Assembly: GCA_021767785.1 (NCBI GenBank)
Contig: JAASSR010000002.1
Span: 1 to 64,000 of the forward strand
Reading direction: 5' to 3'
Source: Methanolobus sp.
Lineage (GTDB): Archaea; Halobacteriota; Methanosarcinia; Methanosarcinales; Methanosarcinaceae
DNA: 64,000 bases
Shown: positions 15,994 through 27,804 of the stretch, in pieces
Position numbering within the stretch: the stretch's first letter is position 1
Layout: every line of letters starts with the position of its first letter
Made by a program: the position numbers and the translations under genes
Notes under the pieces: generated by a model
Seen by the model: only the letters and a program-made list of their open reading frames with translations
What the model was told of the DNA's origin: nothing
The model's database searches: none

Positions 15994-17328
15994 ATGAAAA
16001 TAGTAATAATTGGTGCTGGTGAGGTTGGCTATCATATCGCAAAGGCTCTTTACCAGACTAACGATGTTGTGGTAGTAGACCATAATGAAGAAGCCTGTGC
16101 CCGTGCTAATGAACTTGATGTTCATGTGCTGAATGGAAACGGTGCGAATGTTTCGATTCTGCATGATATTCTAAATGAAGCCGGATTACTTGTGGCAGTA
16201 ACCGGATCGGATGAAGTAAATATAGTGGCATGTATGGCCTCAAAACTTATTGTAAAAGATAACAGTAAATTGAAGACCGTAGCCAGAGTTAGCAATCCGG
16301 ATTACATAGATGAACCCGTGGCCAAGAGGCCCCAGATAGGTATTGATATCATGGTTTGTCCGGAACTGTCTCTGGCTTCTGAGGTTGCAAGGATCCTTGC
16401 CATTCCATCAGCAATAGATGCTGATTATTTTGCCGAAGGCAAGGTTGAAATGATGGAATTTGTGGTTCCTGAAGATCATTTCCTTGTAGGAAAACAAATG
16501 CATGAGCTTAATCTTGCAAATTGCTGTATTATAAGTGCTCTTTTCAGGAATTCAGAAGTAATAATTCCTCATGGTGAAGATATTATAAAAGGAAACGACC
16601 ATATTGTTGTAATAGGAAAACCTGCCTCGATGAAAGAAATCCGTGACCTTTTCGGAGAAAAGGTTGGTAAAAGAAGCAGAGTGATGATCATTGGTGGAGG
16701 TATAGTCGGTTTTTATCTTGCCCGGATGATCGCAAAAAGTGAATTTGACCTTAAGATAATAGAGACTGACAGGGAAAGATCCGCTGTTATCGCAGAAGAA
16801 CTTCCAGGAGTACTTGTGCTTAATGGTGACGGAACAGATATCAATCTCCTCAAAGAGGAAGATGTTTCTGAAATGGATGTTGTTATATCTGTGACAAACA
16901 GTGATGAGAAGAACCTTTTATGCTCATTGATCGCCAAACAACTTGGGGTGAAAAAAGTTATTGCAAGAGCAGATAGGTCTGATTATGTTCCTCTTTTCGA
17001 AATGGTCGGTGTTGACAGTGCGGTAAGTCCCAGACAGGCGACTGTTAATGAGGTGCTAAAGCTCACATTCGGGCAGGGTATAGAATCTGTCACCACTATT
17101 GAAGGAGAACAGGCAGAAATTATAGAGTATACAACCTCGAAAAAATCAAAAATTGTGGGCAAACCACTTAAAAATGTAAAATTCCCTCCTGATGCGATTA
17201 TCAGTATGGTAGTCCACAAAGGCAATACAATAGTTCCTCGCGGTGAATATGTAATCGAGGAAGGTGACAGGGTTGTTGTGTTCTCCCTGCAGTCTGCAAA
17301 TGCTGAGGTAGAAAAACTCTTTAAATGA
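15994..17328 (+). CDS. trkA: Trk potassium uptake system, NAD-binding regulatory subunit TrkA
   Basis: A 444-residue cytosolic protein made of two copies of a RCK unit: Rossmann domain (MKIVIIGAGEVGYH at 1; RVMIIGGGIVGFYLA near 229) and TrkA_C domain (about 145-220 and 360-440). It gates the TrkH channel in response to nucleotides. Its gene lies 12 nt upstream of trkH. A TATA-like CATATTATAC is found at 15928-15937. The double-unit form matches the bacterial and archaeal TrkA of Methanosarcinales. Confidence 0.93.
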   Translation: MKIVIIGAGEVGYHIAKALYQTNDVVVVDHNEEACARANELDVHVLNGNGANVSILHDILNEAGLLVAVTGSDEVNIVACMASKLIVKDNSKLKTVARVSNPDYIDEPVAKRPQIGIDIMVCPELSLASEVARILAIPSAIDADYFAEGKVEMMEFVVPEDHFLVGKQMHELNLANCCIISALFRNSEVIIPHGEDIIKGNDHIVVIGKPASMKEIRDLFGEKVGKRSRVMIIGGGIVGFYLARMIAKSEFDLKIIETDRERSAVIAEELPGVLVLNGDGTDINLLKEEDVSEMDVVISVTNSDEKNLLCSLIAKQLGVKKVIARADRSDYVPLFEMVGVDSAVSPRQATVNEVLKLTFGQGIESVTTIEGEQAEIIEYTTSKKSKIVGKPLKNVKFPPDAIISMVVHKGNTIVPRGEYVIEEGDRVVVFSLQSANAEVEKLFK

Positions 17329-17340
17329 TATTTTGGCGGT

Positions 17341-18783
17341 GTGCGATTCTTGAATCACGGGGTCATATTGAACGTACTGGGAAGACTTCTCAGATTTCTC
17401 GGTGCCATAATGTTGCTACCTTTGTTAGTAGCTATTTATTATGGAGATTCATTGTATCCCTTCTTAACAGCGGTCATTATTACCGGTTTCACAGGCATTC
17501 TGCTTTCCCATCGTTACAGCTCATCTGATGAATGGAAAACAAGAGAAGGATTTGCAATTGTTGCTTTCGGATGGCTTTCTGTTGCCATCTTTGGTTCCAT
17601 CCCTTTTATGCTGGATGGTATTGCCCCTGTTAATGCAATTTTTGAATCGATGTCCGGCTTTACAACAACCGGAGCAACCGTTCTCCTGGATATAGAATCC
17701 CATACAAGAAGTATACTTTTCTGGCGCAGTATGACCCAATGGCTTGGAGGTATGGGTATCATCATGCTTTTCATTGCCATTCTTCCAAAACTCGGTGTTG
17801 CCGGCAGACAACTTTTCAGAGCTGAAGCTCCCGGACCAACGGAAGATAAGATCAAGCCGCGTATAAGGGAAACTGCAAAGATACTATGGCTGGTCTATTT
17901 CACAATTTCCATTGTAGAGATCATAGCACTAGTTCTTGCTGATCTTTCTCTTTATGATGCAGTTACTCATACTTTCACTACAATGGCTTGTGGTGGTTTT
18001 TCTCCTTATTCTGAAAGTATAGCAGCTTTTGACAGTCCTCTTGTAGAAGGAATAATAACATTTTTTATGCTAGTGGCAGGAGCTAACTTTGCCTTGCATT
18101 ACAGGACATTACGCACGGATCGTTCCAGTCTTTTAAAGGATGATGAATTCAAATTCTATTTGTTTATTGTTAGTTTTGCGACCCTGATACTTACATTCAG
18201 TCTCTGGGATGATATGGGTGAAGAGCTGTTTACAGCTTTTAGATTTGCTGTATTCCAGGTGGTTTCCATAACCACGACAACCGGATTTGCGACAACGGAT
18301 TTTAATCTGTGGGTGGACTCTGCAAAAATAGTACTGCTTGCTGTCATGTTCATAGGTGGGTGCGCTGGTTCGACTTCTGGTGGTGTTAAAGTAGTAAGGT
18401 TCCTTCTTCTGCTCAAGTATGCAAGACGTGCTTTATTCAAATCGATACATCCAAGAGCTGTAAAACCGGTCAAATTCAACAACAAAGCTGTTCCAGATGA
18501 TGTTATGCAGGCTATAGTATCATTCGTGGTCATCTACCTGATGATATTCGCAATATCAACAGCTCTGCTTTCATTGATGGGAATGGATCTTATAAGTTCG
18601 ATCACTGCTTCAATTGCAACACTCGGGAACATTGGTCCTGGTTTCGGGCTGGTGGGTCCTATGTCCAATTTTGATGTCGTGCCTTTTGTTGGTAAGTTGA
18701 TATTGATCACTAATATGTGGATAGGAAGACTTGAAGTTTTCACAGTGATAGTTATTCTGACCCCGGAATTCTGGAAACGGTGA
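17341..18783 (+). CDS. trkH: Trk potassium uptake channel TrkH
   Basis: A 480-residue membrane protein with about ten hydrophobic segments in the four M1-P-M2 repeats of the SKT superfamily. Selectivity-loop segments such as MSGFTTTGATVL (near 103) and TTTGFATTD (near 317) can be seen. It forms the K+-translocating pore of the Trk system, and TrkA binds to its cytosolic face. The start codon is a GTG at 17341, with GGCGGT 3 nt upstream. The operon with trkA is tight (12 nt). Confidence 0.93.
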   Translation: MRFLNHGVILNVLGRLLRFLGAIMLLPLLVAIYYGDSLYPFLTAVIITGFTGILLSHRYSSSDEWKTREGFAIVAFGWLSVAIFGSIPFMLDGIAPVNAIFESMSGFTTTGATVLLDIESHTRSILFWRSMTQWLGGMGIIMLFIAILPKLGVAGRQLFRAEAPGPTEDKIKPRIRETAKILWLVYFTISIVEIIALVLADLSLYDAVTHTFTTMACGGFSPYSESIAAFDSPLVEGIITFFMLVAGANFALHYRTLRTDRSSLLKDDEFKFYLFIVSFATLILTFSLWDDMGEELFTAFRFAVFQVVSITTTTGFATTDFNLWVDSAKIVLLAVMFIGGCAGSTSGGVKVVRFLLLLKYARRALFKSIHPRAVKPVKFNNKAVPDDVMQAIVSFVVIYLMIFAISTALLSLMGMDLISSITASIATLGNIGPGFGLVGPMSNFDVVPFVGKLILITNMWIGRLEVFTVIVILTPEFWKR

Positions 18784-18859
18784 TAAAAGCTGATCTATTG
18801 GTCTGAGTTCAGTAAGAAAAAAAGAGGACTTGACTTACATATACTCTATTGTACATTTT

Positions 18860-18886
18860 AAAAAAAGCTATTGGCCTGTTAAGGCC
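18860..18886 (-). terminator. Intrinsic terminator of the geranylgeranyl reductase operon
   Basis: On the minus strand a GGCCT/AGGCC hairpin (18873-18886, loop TAAC) begins at the stop codon of the reductase and is followed by seven T residues (18866-18860). trkH converges from the other side, ending at 18783. Confidence 0.6.
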
Positions 18887-20100
18887 TAGTGCTCAAAGTC
18901 GATTTCGTATTTGACAACATTCTTAAAGAGACTCCTGAGATCCCATAGAAGTTTCTTATTGGCCCTGAACAATGCATATAGAAGGTCAATAAGACTCATA
19001 CTGTTGAAATCAACACCTTTTAGTGAATGTGCCAGGGAGTTCAATTCTTTGTCTGTGAATTTTATAAATGTATCTTTGACGATCAGACTGTTATCTATCT
19101 CATAGCCTACTGTTGAGCGCCATTTGTCTTCATATTCTTTAAGTGTTTTTGTTGAAACGTCACCTTTTGATATTGCATTATATGCAACTTCTCCTGCATA
19201 TTTTCCGGCTTCCATAGCATTGATGATTCCTCCACCGGTGATAGGATCGGAATGTCTGGCCGCATCGCCAACAAGCATAAGTCCGTTTGTAATTGTCTTT
19301 TCAACAGAGCCACTGACAGGTACTCCTCCAACATCTATCTCGAGGATCTTGGCATCAGGATATTTTTCATCTACAAATTCATTGAGATAATCAATTGCAT
19401 GTTTACTGCCTGATTTGCTGCCCAGAATACCAATCCCTACATTGGCAAGATCTCCTCCTTTTGGGAATATCCATATATAACCTGCAGGAGCAATTTCATT
19501 TCCAAGATAGAAATAGCAGTATTCCTGATCAATGCCTGTACCACTCATGAGATATTGAGCACAGGTTTCAATATCAGAGGGTTTGAGGGATGTATCAATG
19601 CCTGCCCATCTGCCAACTTTTGATTCCACTCCATCGGCACCAATTACCAGTTTTGCATGGATGTCATGTTTTTCTCCGAGATGTGAGATCTTAACGCCCT
19701 GAACAAAGCCGTTTTTTATTATAAGACCTGTAGCTCTGGTCTTTACCATTACTTCAGCACCTGCTTTTGCGCTTTCAAAAGCCAGTGCACGGTCGAATAT
19801 CTTACGTTCAAGTACATATCCGACCTCTCCACCTGAGATCTCTTCTGCCATCTCTATCATAGTGCCATCAGGGGAATAAATGCGTGATCCTTTCACGTCT
19901 GCACATATCCAGCGTTCATCCAGATCTATATGCTTTTTCAACCATGCCTTACTAACACCTTCCGCACATCTTACTGGGTCGCCGATTTCCTGTCTTTTTT
20001 CTATCAGAAGTACATCAAGACCTTTCTGAGCTGCGGTTTTTGCAGCTACAGAACCGGCAGGTCCGGCCCCAATGACCACAACATCATATTCGCTCTTCAC
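18886..20100 (-). CDS. Digeranylgeranylglycerophospholipid reductase (geranylgeranyl reductase family)
   Basis: A 404-residue flavoprotein with the FAD-binding [14 protein letters not shown] at the N-terminus, the [12 protein letters not shown]-like motif near 160, and [15 protein letters not shown] near 285, typical of archaeal geranylgeranyl reductases. It saturates the isoprenoid chains of archaeol lipids. The GTG at 20100 overlaps the end of the upstream ferredoxin gene by 4 nt, so I reject a longer N-terminus reaching 20160. In M. acetivorans the reductase needs a ferredoxin encoded next to it, and the same arrangement is present here. Confidence 0.88.
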   Translation of the reverse strand: MKSEYDVVVIGAGPAGSVAAKTAAQKGLDVLLIEKRQEIGDPVRCAEGVSKAWLKKHIDLDERWICADVKGSRIYSPDGTMIEMAEEISGGEVGYVLERKIFDRALAFESAKAGAEVMVKTRATGLIIKNGFVQGVKISHLGEKHDIHAKLVIGADGVESKVGRWAGIDTSLKPSDIETCAQYLMSGTGIDQEYCYFYLGNEIAPAGYIWIFPKGGDLANVGIGILGSKSGSKHAIDYLNEFVDEKYPDAKILEIDVGGVPVSGSVEKTITNGLMLVGDAARHSDPITGGGIINAMEAGKYAGEVAYNAISKGDVSTKTLKEYEDKWRSTVGYEIDNSLIVKDTFIKFTDKELNSLAHSLKGVDFNSMSLIDLLYALFRANKKLLWDLRSLFKNVVKYEIDFEH

Positions 20101-20273
20101 TTTTTCACCTCTATAGCTCCAACAGGGCATATCTTGGCACACATACCACAAGAAGTGCATGTAGCATTGACTTCTATCCAGGTTTCAACCAGTTCAAGTG
20201 CACCAACCGGACATACGCCAACACATGCGCCGCAATATCCGCATTTCAATTTGTTTACGTTGATGGTCACCAT
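20097..20273 (-). CDS. 2[4Fe-4S] ferredoxin, partner of the geranylgeranyl reductase
   Basis: A 58-residue ferredoxin with two CxxCxxCxxxCP clusters ([12 protein letters not shown] near 12, [12 protein letters not shown] near 40). It is translationally coupled to the reductase gene through a 4-nt overlap, and it probably supplies the electrons for lipid saturation. The ATG at 20273 follows TAGGTGATA; a GTG 6 nt upstream is a less likely start. Confidence 0.9.
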   Translation of the reverse strand: MVTINVNKLKCGYCGACVGVCPVGALELVETWIEVNATCTSCGMCAKICPVGAIEVKK

Positions 20274-20389
20274 TATCACCTATAATTATATGTTCTGTCT
20301 GTAATAGTTCAAGAGGAAATATATTTTTCTAATATTTTCAGAATAATATTGATTAAGGGGGGCATTATAGTACAAGAGCTATATGTGAC

Positions 20390-21022
20390 TTATGCACCGG
20401 CAGAACTGATTTTCGCTCTTGCTTTACCGGTTTTGATGTCAAATCTTTCCATTACATATTTTTTAGAGTATCCGTGTCCGTGGAGCATTATCTCTACAAG
20501 GTCATGCGGTTCATCTATATCGGTACTTAAAAGGAAAGAATCATAGACATGTAATGAACAATTTCTGCCCTTTGCTATGTTACAATGGTTCAGGAAGCTG
20601 GATCCATAATACTTGACATGGAAATTAGAAGGATCTTTTGTAAAAATAATGTTTGTTCCTCCTCCTTTTCCGGGAATAATGACCACATCTTCGGGTCTTG
20701 AGAGTATTTCTTTTATGTGTTCACTTTTTACAAGAGGAAGGTCAGCCATAATTATTAGTATAGGTTCCTGTTCATATTCAAGGTACTCATTGATGGCTTC
20801 ATTAAGATCATTTTTATTTATCACAACATTTACCTCTACATCTTCAGGGACACCATTATCCGGGGTGGTAAGAATGTCTATCTTTTCAATTCCGGCATTC
20901 TGCAGACTGCTAATCACATCTCTTAGCATAAGTTCTACGAATTCTTCCCGCTCTTTAAGTGTAAGTGCAGGTGAAAGCCTTGATTTGGCGTTTTTCTTCT
21001 TATATGGTATCAGTGCTTTCAT
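20390..21022 (-). CDS. cofC: 2-phospho-L-lactate guanylyltransferase, F420 biosynthesis
   Basis: A 210-residue nucleotidyltransferase-fold protein beginning MKALIPYKKKNAKSRLSP, with the metal-binding IIMADLPLVKS near 88-98 and IIPGKGGGTN near 115. CofC activates 2-phospho-L-lactate with GTP for attachment to Fo. GAGGAAATATA precedes the ATG. It lies in the same direction as cofH and cofG, so all early F420 steps in this window are on one strand, but cofC is 247 nt from cofH and a broken small ORF lies between. Confidence 0.92.
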   Translation of the reverse strand: MKALIPYKKKNAKSRLSPALTLKEREEFVELMLRDVISSLQNAGIEKIDILTTPDNGVPEDVEVNVVINKNDLNEAINEYLEYEQEPILIIMADLPLVKSEHIKEILSRPEDVVIIPGKGGGTNIIFTKDPSNFHVKYYGSSFLNHCNIAKGRNCSLHVYDSFLLSTDIDEPHDLVEIMLHGHGYSKKYVMERFDIKTGKARAKISSAGA

Positions 21023-21031
21023 TATATTTCC

Positions 21032-21186
21032 TCATAAAGCGCATTTCTCAGTATAGGTTCTACTTTCCTCCTGGCGAATCATCCATACAAGTCCATCTGC
21101 AGGTGTGTACTTTCGGATGAAAGCATGTATCCCCTCTCATTTTTGAAAGAACAGAATATGAAGAATTCAAAAGGATCTGTCTTCAT
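21032..21186 (-). pseudogene. Frameshifted small ORF between cofH and cofC
   Basis: Reading the minus strand from the ATG at 21186 gives MKTDPFEFFIFCSFKNERG. The frame then meets a GGGG run (CCCC at 21131-21134 on the plus strand). If one base is added there, reading continues as IHAFIRKYTPADG and then LVWMIRQEESRTYTEKCAL, ending at TGA 21032, 10 nt before cofC. Both halves look protein-like and the join falls exactly at a homopolymer. It may be a genuine frameshift, a base-call error, or coincidence. I do not recognise the family. Confidence 0.35.
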
Positions 21187-21269
21187 TAAAGCTGATGCAA
21201 CCTCTCTGCTGACTTTTTCATGTGTATATTATCAATAATATCATCATTTATATTGTGATTATGTTGTCC

Positions 21270-22388
21270 TCAGGCTATTCTGAGTCCGTTCTGTTCCTGG
21301 TTGATATTGATAATAGGATTATATGTGGTATTTCTCTGAACCGGCTGTCTGCCCGATGACCTGATGAACCATTCCAGTTCCTGAGCTGACATGAATTGCC
21401 CGTTATTGGACCCTGCAGAAGCTGATATCTTTTCTTCCATAAGGGTTCCTCCAAGGTCATTCACACCACAGTAGAGTGCTACCTGTGCCAGTTTCTTTCC
21501 AAGTTTGACCCAGCTGGCCTGAATGTTTTTTATGTGAGTATTGAGTATGATGCGTGCAAGAGCATATAATTGCAGGTCCTCCATTCCAGGGGTTGCATAC
21601 CTTCCCTGTCTGATCATATCATCGCCTATCTTGTTGTTGTAAGGCATGAATGTAAGTGGTACGAACTCCAGGAAACCGCCGGTCTTTTTCTGAATATCTC
21701 TTATTAGCATAATGTGGTCTATACGCTCCTCTATGGTTTCTATATGTCCGTACATGATGGTCGCTGTTGTGTTAATGCCTTTCATGTGGGCCTGTGTAAT
21801 AACATCCACCCATTCATCGGTCTTGAGCTTGCTGGAACATATTATGCTTCTTACTCTGTCAGAAAGGATTTCGGCTGCGGTTCCGGGCATGGTGTCAAGT
21901 CCTGCTTCTTTAAGCATTTTGAGTGCTTTGCTAACTGTTATATCACTCTGTTTTGCAGCATGATATACTTCCATAGGTGAGAAGGCATGTGTATGTATAT
22001 GGGGGAATTCTTTTTTAACAGCCCTTATTATATCAGTATAGAAATCAATATCTACATTAGGAAGTAATCCTCCCTGTATACAAACCTCTGTGGCTCCAAG
22101 GCTTTCTGCTTTCTGTACCTTTTCCAGTATCTCCGGAATATCCATAATATATCCTGAATTATCCCTGAATGCACAGAAACCACAGGTTCCTATACATCTG
22201 TTCGTAAAATTGATGTTGCGATTGACCACATATGTCACAGTGTTCCCCACGGTTTCATATCGCAATCTGTCTGCCAGTTCGAAAAGCCTGAAAGGTGGCA
22301 CTTTCAGAAGGAGAAGAGCATCTTCTTTTGTAATTTTTCCTTCATAGGCACGTTCCATTATTTCATCAGGGATAGTAATAGGGCTCAT
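21270..22388 (-). CDS. cofH: 5-amino-6-(D-ribitylamino)uracil--L-tyrosine 4-hydroxyphenyl transferase (FO synthase subunit 2)
   Basis: A 372-residue radical SAM enzyme. The cluster motif CxxxCxFC is seen as CIGTCGFCAF near 64-72. CofH joins a tyrosine-derived radical fragment to 5-amino-6-ribitylaminouracil in the first half of Fo synthesis. It is followed at 22444 by cofG on the same strand. The ATG at 22388 gives the usual length. Confidence 0.94.
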   Translation of the reverse strand: MSPITIPDEIMERAYEGKITKEDALLLLKVPPFRLFELADRLRYETVGNTVTYVVNRNINFTNRCIGTCGFCAFRDNSGYIMDIPEILEKVQKAESLGATEVCIQGGLLPNVDIDFYTDIIRAVKKEFPHIHTHAFSPMEVYHAAKQSDITVSKALKMLKEAGLDTMPGTAAEILSDRVRSIICSSKLKTDEWVDVITQAHMKGINTTATIMYGHIETIEERIDHIMLIRDIQKKTGGFLEFVPLTFMPYNNKIGDDMIRQGRYATPGMEDLQLYALARIILNTHIKNIQASWVKLGKKLAQVALYCGVNDLGGTLMEEKISASAGSNNGQFMSAQELEWFIRSSGRQPVQRNTTYNPIININQEQNGLRIA

Positions 22389-22443
22389 ATTTCTTTTCGA
22401 TACATATCGTTTCTATTTAAAATGTGTGCTTATAGGTGAGAAT

Positions 22444-23430
22444 TTATGTTTTCCGGTATCCTTCATCATCTGCAAGGTTATTAATAAGGTCTGATATTTT
22501 TTCATCATACCATTTCTTCTTAATATATTGGGGATATATAGGGAGCCGTTCTTTTAGTGTAACTTCATGTACCATCATCTTCAATTCTTCTACACTTGGC
22601 CATTCCGATTCGGGATTGATCCAGTCAATGGTTGTTGGTGAAATTCCGCCAAGATCATTGGCACCACACTGTATCAGAACATAGGGGTCTATAAGGTTTG
22701 GTGCTACCTGGATGGCCACATCGTCAGGCAGTATCTCCCTGGCTATGAGGATTGCCTGGATCATCTCTTCCTCTGTAGGTGATGGAACATCTGCCATGGA
22801 TGTGTTCTCTTTTGGTGTGAAATTCTGTATGATCACTTCCTGTATGTGACCGTATTCTTCATGTAGTTCCGCAATTGCCAGAAGAGAATTTATTCTGTCG
22901 TCAAGGGTTTCCCCAATACCGATAAGTATGCCGGTTGTAAATGGGATCTGTAATTCACCTGCGTAACGTATAGTTTTTATCCTTCTGGATGGTGTCTTTC
23001 CGGGAGAATCAACGTGTGCAACAAGCTCTGCGGTAGTTTCAAGCATAAGTCCCATACTTGCATTGAAGGGTTTCAGTTTTTCCAGTTCCGTATAGTTCAA
23101 TATACCTGCATTGGTATGGGGTAAGAGGCCTTTGTCAATGGCTATTCTGCAAAGTTCACAGATATAGTCTACAGTGCTGGAATAACCCAGGTCTTCTAAC
23201 CATTCTTTATAGAGAGGGATCTCTTCAGCATATTCTCCAAAAGTAAAAAGAACTTCAGTACATCCTGCTTTTTTTCCGTCTTCAAGGACTGGAAGTATGT
23301 CCTCGATCTTCATGAGTTGTGCTTCCGGGTCATCAGGATCTCGCCTGAATGTACAGTATCCGCATTTGTTCCTGCAGATATTTGTGACAGGTATGAATAT
23401 ATTGCGACAGAATGTGACAGTTTCAGTCAT
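22444..23430 (-). CDS. cofG: 7,8-didemethyl-8-hydroxy-5-deazariboflavin synthase (FO synthase subunit 1)
   Basis: A 328-residue radical SAM enzyme with CRNKCGYCTF near residues 19-28. CofG closes the deazaflavin ring from the product of CofH to form Fo. The gene precedes cofH with a 55-nt gap and heads this cofactor operon. Other conserved blocks include GILIGIGETLDDRI near 165 and APNLIDPYV near 247. Confidence 0.94.
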   Translation of the reverse strand: MTETVTFCRNIFIPVTNICRNKCGYCTFRRDPDDPEAQLMKIEDILPVLEDGKKAGCTEVLFTFGEYAEEIPLYKEWLEDLGYSSTVDYICELCRIAIDKGLLPHTNAGILNYTELEKLKPFNASMGLMLETTAELVAHVDSPGKTPSRRIKTIRYAGELQIPFTTGILIGIGETLDDRINSLLAIAELHEEYGHIQEVIIQNFTPKENTSMADVPSPTEEEMIQAILIAREILPDDVAIQVAPNLIDPYVLIQCGANDLGGISPTTIDWINPESEWPSVEELKMMVHEVTLKERLPIYPQYIKKKWYDEKISDLINNLADDEGYRKT

Positions 23431-23501
23431 TGTTAGTTTCCCGATTTAAGATAAAAGATAACAATTACATAAGCTTAATTGTTTATATTCTTTTATAAGA
23501 T

Positions 23502-24785
23502 CTATAGGTTTAAAATATCCTGAATACAGTTTTTCACTCCCAGTGCAATTCCCTCGACTTCTATTCCTCCCTTGCCTTTTGCTCCGTCTCCAACGATATA
23601 GAGATTAGGGACAGGTGTCCTGTTCCTGAGGTCAGCGCCGGATGGCGACCTGTTTACAGGCCATCCGTTTGAATATGATTGTATAAGTAGTACTTCATAT
23701 TCTTTTCCTGCAAAAATATCCTTTAGGTCTTCAAGACCAAGATCTATTTCTTTTTCAATATCATCAATATCGTTCCAGTGTACACATTGATGAGCCATGG
23801 TCAGATGCTTGCCTTCTGGTGCAAGATTCGGATCGATATTTGTCACTTCGTTGATACCGTTCACCCTTTTTGCATAGGGTGTAAGCAGCACTCCTCCATG
23901 TCCTATAAGAGGTTTATCCGATGAGAGACAGATCTTTATTCCTGCCGATGGTTTTATCTTGTCTGTTTTACGGATATAATCATCCATTCCTTCAATATCT
24001 GCTTTTTCGTCTATAAGATCTGCTGTAGCAGGATGCCCTATGTCACTAAGAACGATATCAGCATCATGTTCTTCTTCGTTGACAATAACACCTGATACTT
24101 TTCCGTTATCCATTTTAAGAGCGGTGACTTCGGATGATGTATGTATAGTTCCTCCTCTGGATCTAATTACATCGACAAGAGCATCTGTGATTCCTTTACA
24201 TCCTCCAATGGGTATCCCAGGCCCTCCGAAACGGTAAAGGTTCTCAATTATCTCAAAAGCTTCCTCAACAGGTACATCTGCTGCTTTCAGACTTAGTGAC
24301 CATCCAAAGAAAGCATCTGAAATCCTATATGTCCAGTCCTGAGGAATATGATCTCTGCACCATTGTTCAAAAGATTGGCCCGTTGGAGGTTTTTTGCGGG
24401 TGCTTATCACGTAATACATCAATTTAATCCGGTTCCACAGAGAAAAAGGTACCCTGAAATTTTCAAAAAGCAGATCTTTATGACCGTACTTATAATCAGT
24501 ATCTCCTTTTTTTCTGGGTACTCTTATAACAGCAATAGGTTTTCTGCGTACGATCTCCACATCGGCATCCACATATTCCAGTAATTGTGCAAGTGGTCCT
24601 GCAGGTCCGTGTGGAATCATATGTAATGCTCCGGTGCTTAAATGGAAACCTTTGTAAGGTATATTGGTGAATCTTCCTCCTACTATCGGGAGACGCTCAA
24701 ATATTTCCACCTCATATCCCTCTTTTGAAAGTCTGGCTGCACTTAAAAGACCTCCAAGTCCAGAACCGATTATTATTGCTTTCAT
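23502..24785 (-). CDS. FAD-dependent oxidoreductase, phytoene-desaturase-like
   Basis: A 427-residue flavoprotein. The N-terminus IIIGSGLGGLLSAARL and EIFERLPIVGGRF is the FAD site of the phytoene desaturase/amine oxidase superfamily, and the C-terminal LYIVGDGAKGKGGIEVEG near 395-415 is the second FAD contact. The substrate is unknown; isoprenoid saturation or desaturation is a fair guess. It begins one base after a small ferredoxin gene, mirroring the geranylgeranyl reductase/ferredoxin pair at 18886-20273. Confidence 0.78.
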   Translation of the reverse strand: MKAIIIGSGLGGLLSAARLSKEGYEVEIFERLPIVGGRFTNIPYKGFHLSTGALHMIPHGPAGPLAQLLEYVDADVEIVRRKPIAVIRVPRKKGDTDYKYGHKDLLFENFRVPFSLWNRIKLMYYVISTRKKPPTGQSFEQWCRDHIPQDWTYRISDAFFGWSLSLKAADVPVEEAFEIIENLYRFGGPGIPIGGCKGITDALVDVIRSRGGTIHTSSEVTALKMDNGKVSGVIVNEEEHDADIVLSDIGHPATADLIDEKADIEGMDDYIRKTDKIKPSAGIKICLSSDKPLIGHGGVLLTPYAKRVNGINEVTNIDPNLAPEGKHLTMAHQCVHWNDIDDIEKEIDLGLEDLKDIFAGKEYEVLLIQSYSNGWPVNRSPSGADLRNRTPVPNLYIVGDGAKGKGGIEVEGIALGVKNCIQDILNL

Positions 24786-24786
24786 T

Positions 24787-24942
24787 CTATGCCTCTATTG
24801 CTTTGACAGGACAATAAGGTATACATGCTTTACAGGCTATGCAAGCGGAGTTGAATATTGCTTTCCCTCTTACTTCAATGGCCTCGTATTTGCAAAAAGC
24901 AATACATTGACCACATCCTACACATTTCTCGTTCACTTTCAT
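24787..24942 (-). CDS. 2[4Fe-4S] ferredoxin, partner of the downstream flavoprotein
   Basis: A 51-residue ferredoxin (MKVNEKCVGCGQC) with clusters CVGCGQCIAFCK and CIACKACIPYCP. The second cysteine of the first motif and its spacing are normal. The stop codon TAG (24787-24789) is one base from the flavoprotein ATG (24785), so the two are an operon and the ferredoxin is the likely electron carrier of the flavoprotein. Below the length of most automated gene calls. Confidence 0.88.
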   Translation of the reverse strand: MKVNEKCVGCGQCIAFCKYEAIEVRGKAIFNSACIACKACIPYCPVKAIEA

Positions 24943-25190
24943 AATATATCCACCGGGTTCTGTTGTATAAGGTTTTCAATAATAAAAAAGCCTTGTTGTT
25001 CTTTGTTTACTTCTATTTTTTAGTGGAATGGAATTGTAATGAATATTATATTTGTACCTTCATTTTCTTATCAACGGAGAATTTTGAATTTGAAATTTAA
25101 TAATAGAATTCAATATTAGCATGACTTTTATAGTTTCTATTATAGAAAAACCTTATATTCATTGTAACATATTGGAAGGTGGTGATCGAC

Positions 25191-25373
25191 TTGAAAAAAG
25201 ACCTTATGGAAATTCTTGCATGTCCCATATGTAAAGGGGATCTTACTCTGAACATAGAAAAAGAGGATGAAAATGAGGTTATATCGGGCACCCTGTATTG
25301 TTCTGTCTGTAATGAATACTATCCCATAGAGGAAAAGATACCAAATATGCTCCCCCCTGATCTAAGGGAATGA
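25191..25373 (+). CDS. Trm112-like small zinc-binding protein
   Basis: A 60-residue protein of the Trm112/YcaR type, with the knuckles CPIC (near 11) and CSVC (near 43) and the C-terminal YYPIEEKIPNMLP motif. Trm112 proteins activate several tRNA and protein methyltransferases. I begin at TTG 25191, because a strong GGTGATC site (25181-25187) lies three bases upstream. Two upstream GTG codons in frame (25179, 25182) overlap the ribosome site itself and are less likely. Confidence 0.85.
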   Translation: MKKDLMEILACPICKGDLTLNIEKEDENEVISGTLYCSVCNEYYPIEEKIPNMLPPDLRE

Positions 25374-25391
25374 AAATAGTGAGGAAATCAA

Positions 25392-27726
<2,335 letters not shown>

Positions 27727-27804
27727 TTATTCTGCATCCCTTTACTATAAACATCATGCATATTTATTTAGACAGATTATTCACAGGAAGCCTGATTTAA
27801 TTCA

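Noticed and set aside
20101-20160. Longer N-terminus for the geranylgeranyl reductase
   Set aside because: It would lie within the ferredoxin gene. The GTG at 20100 gives the standard family start and a coupled overlap.
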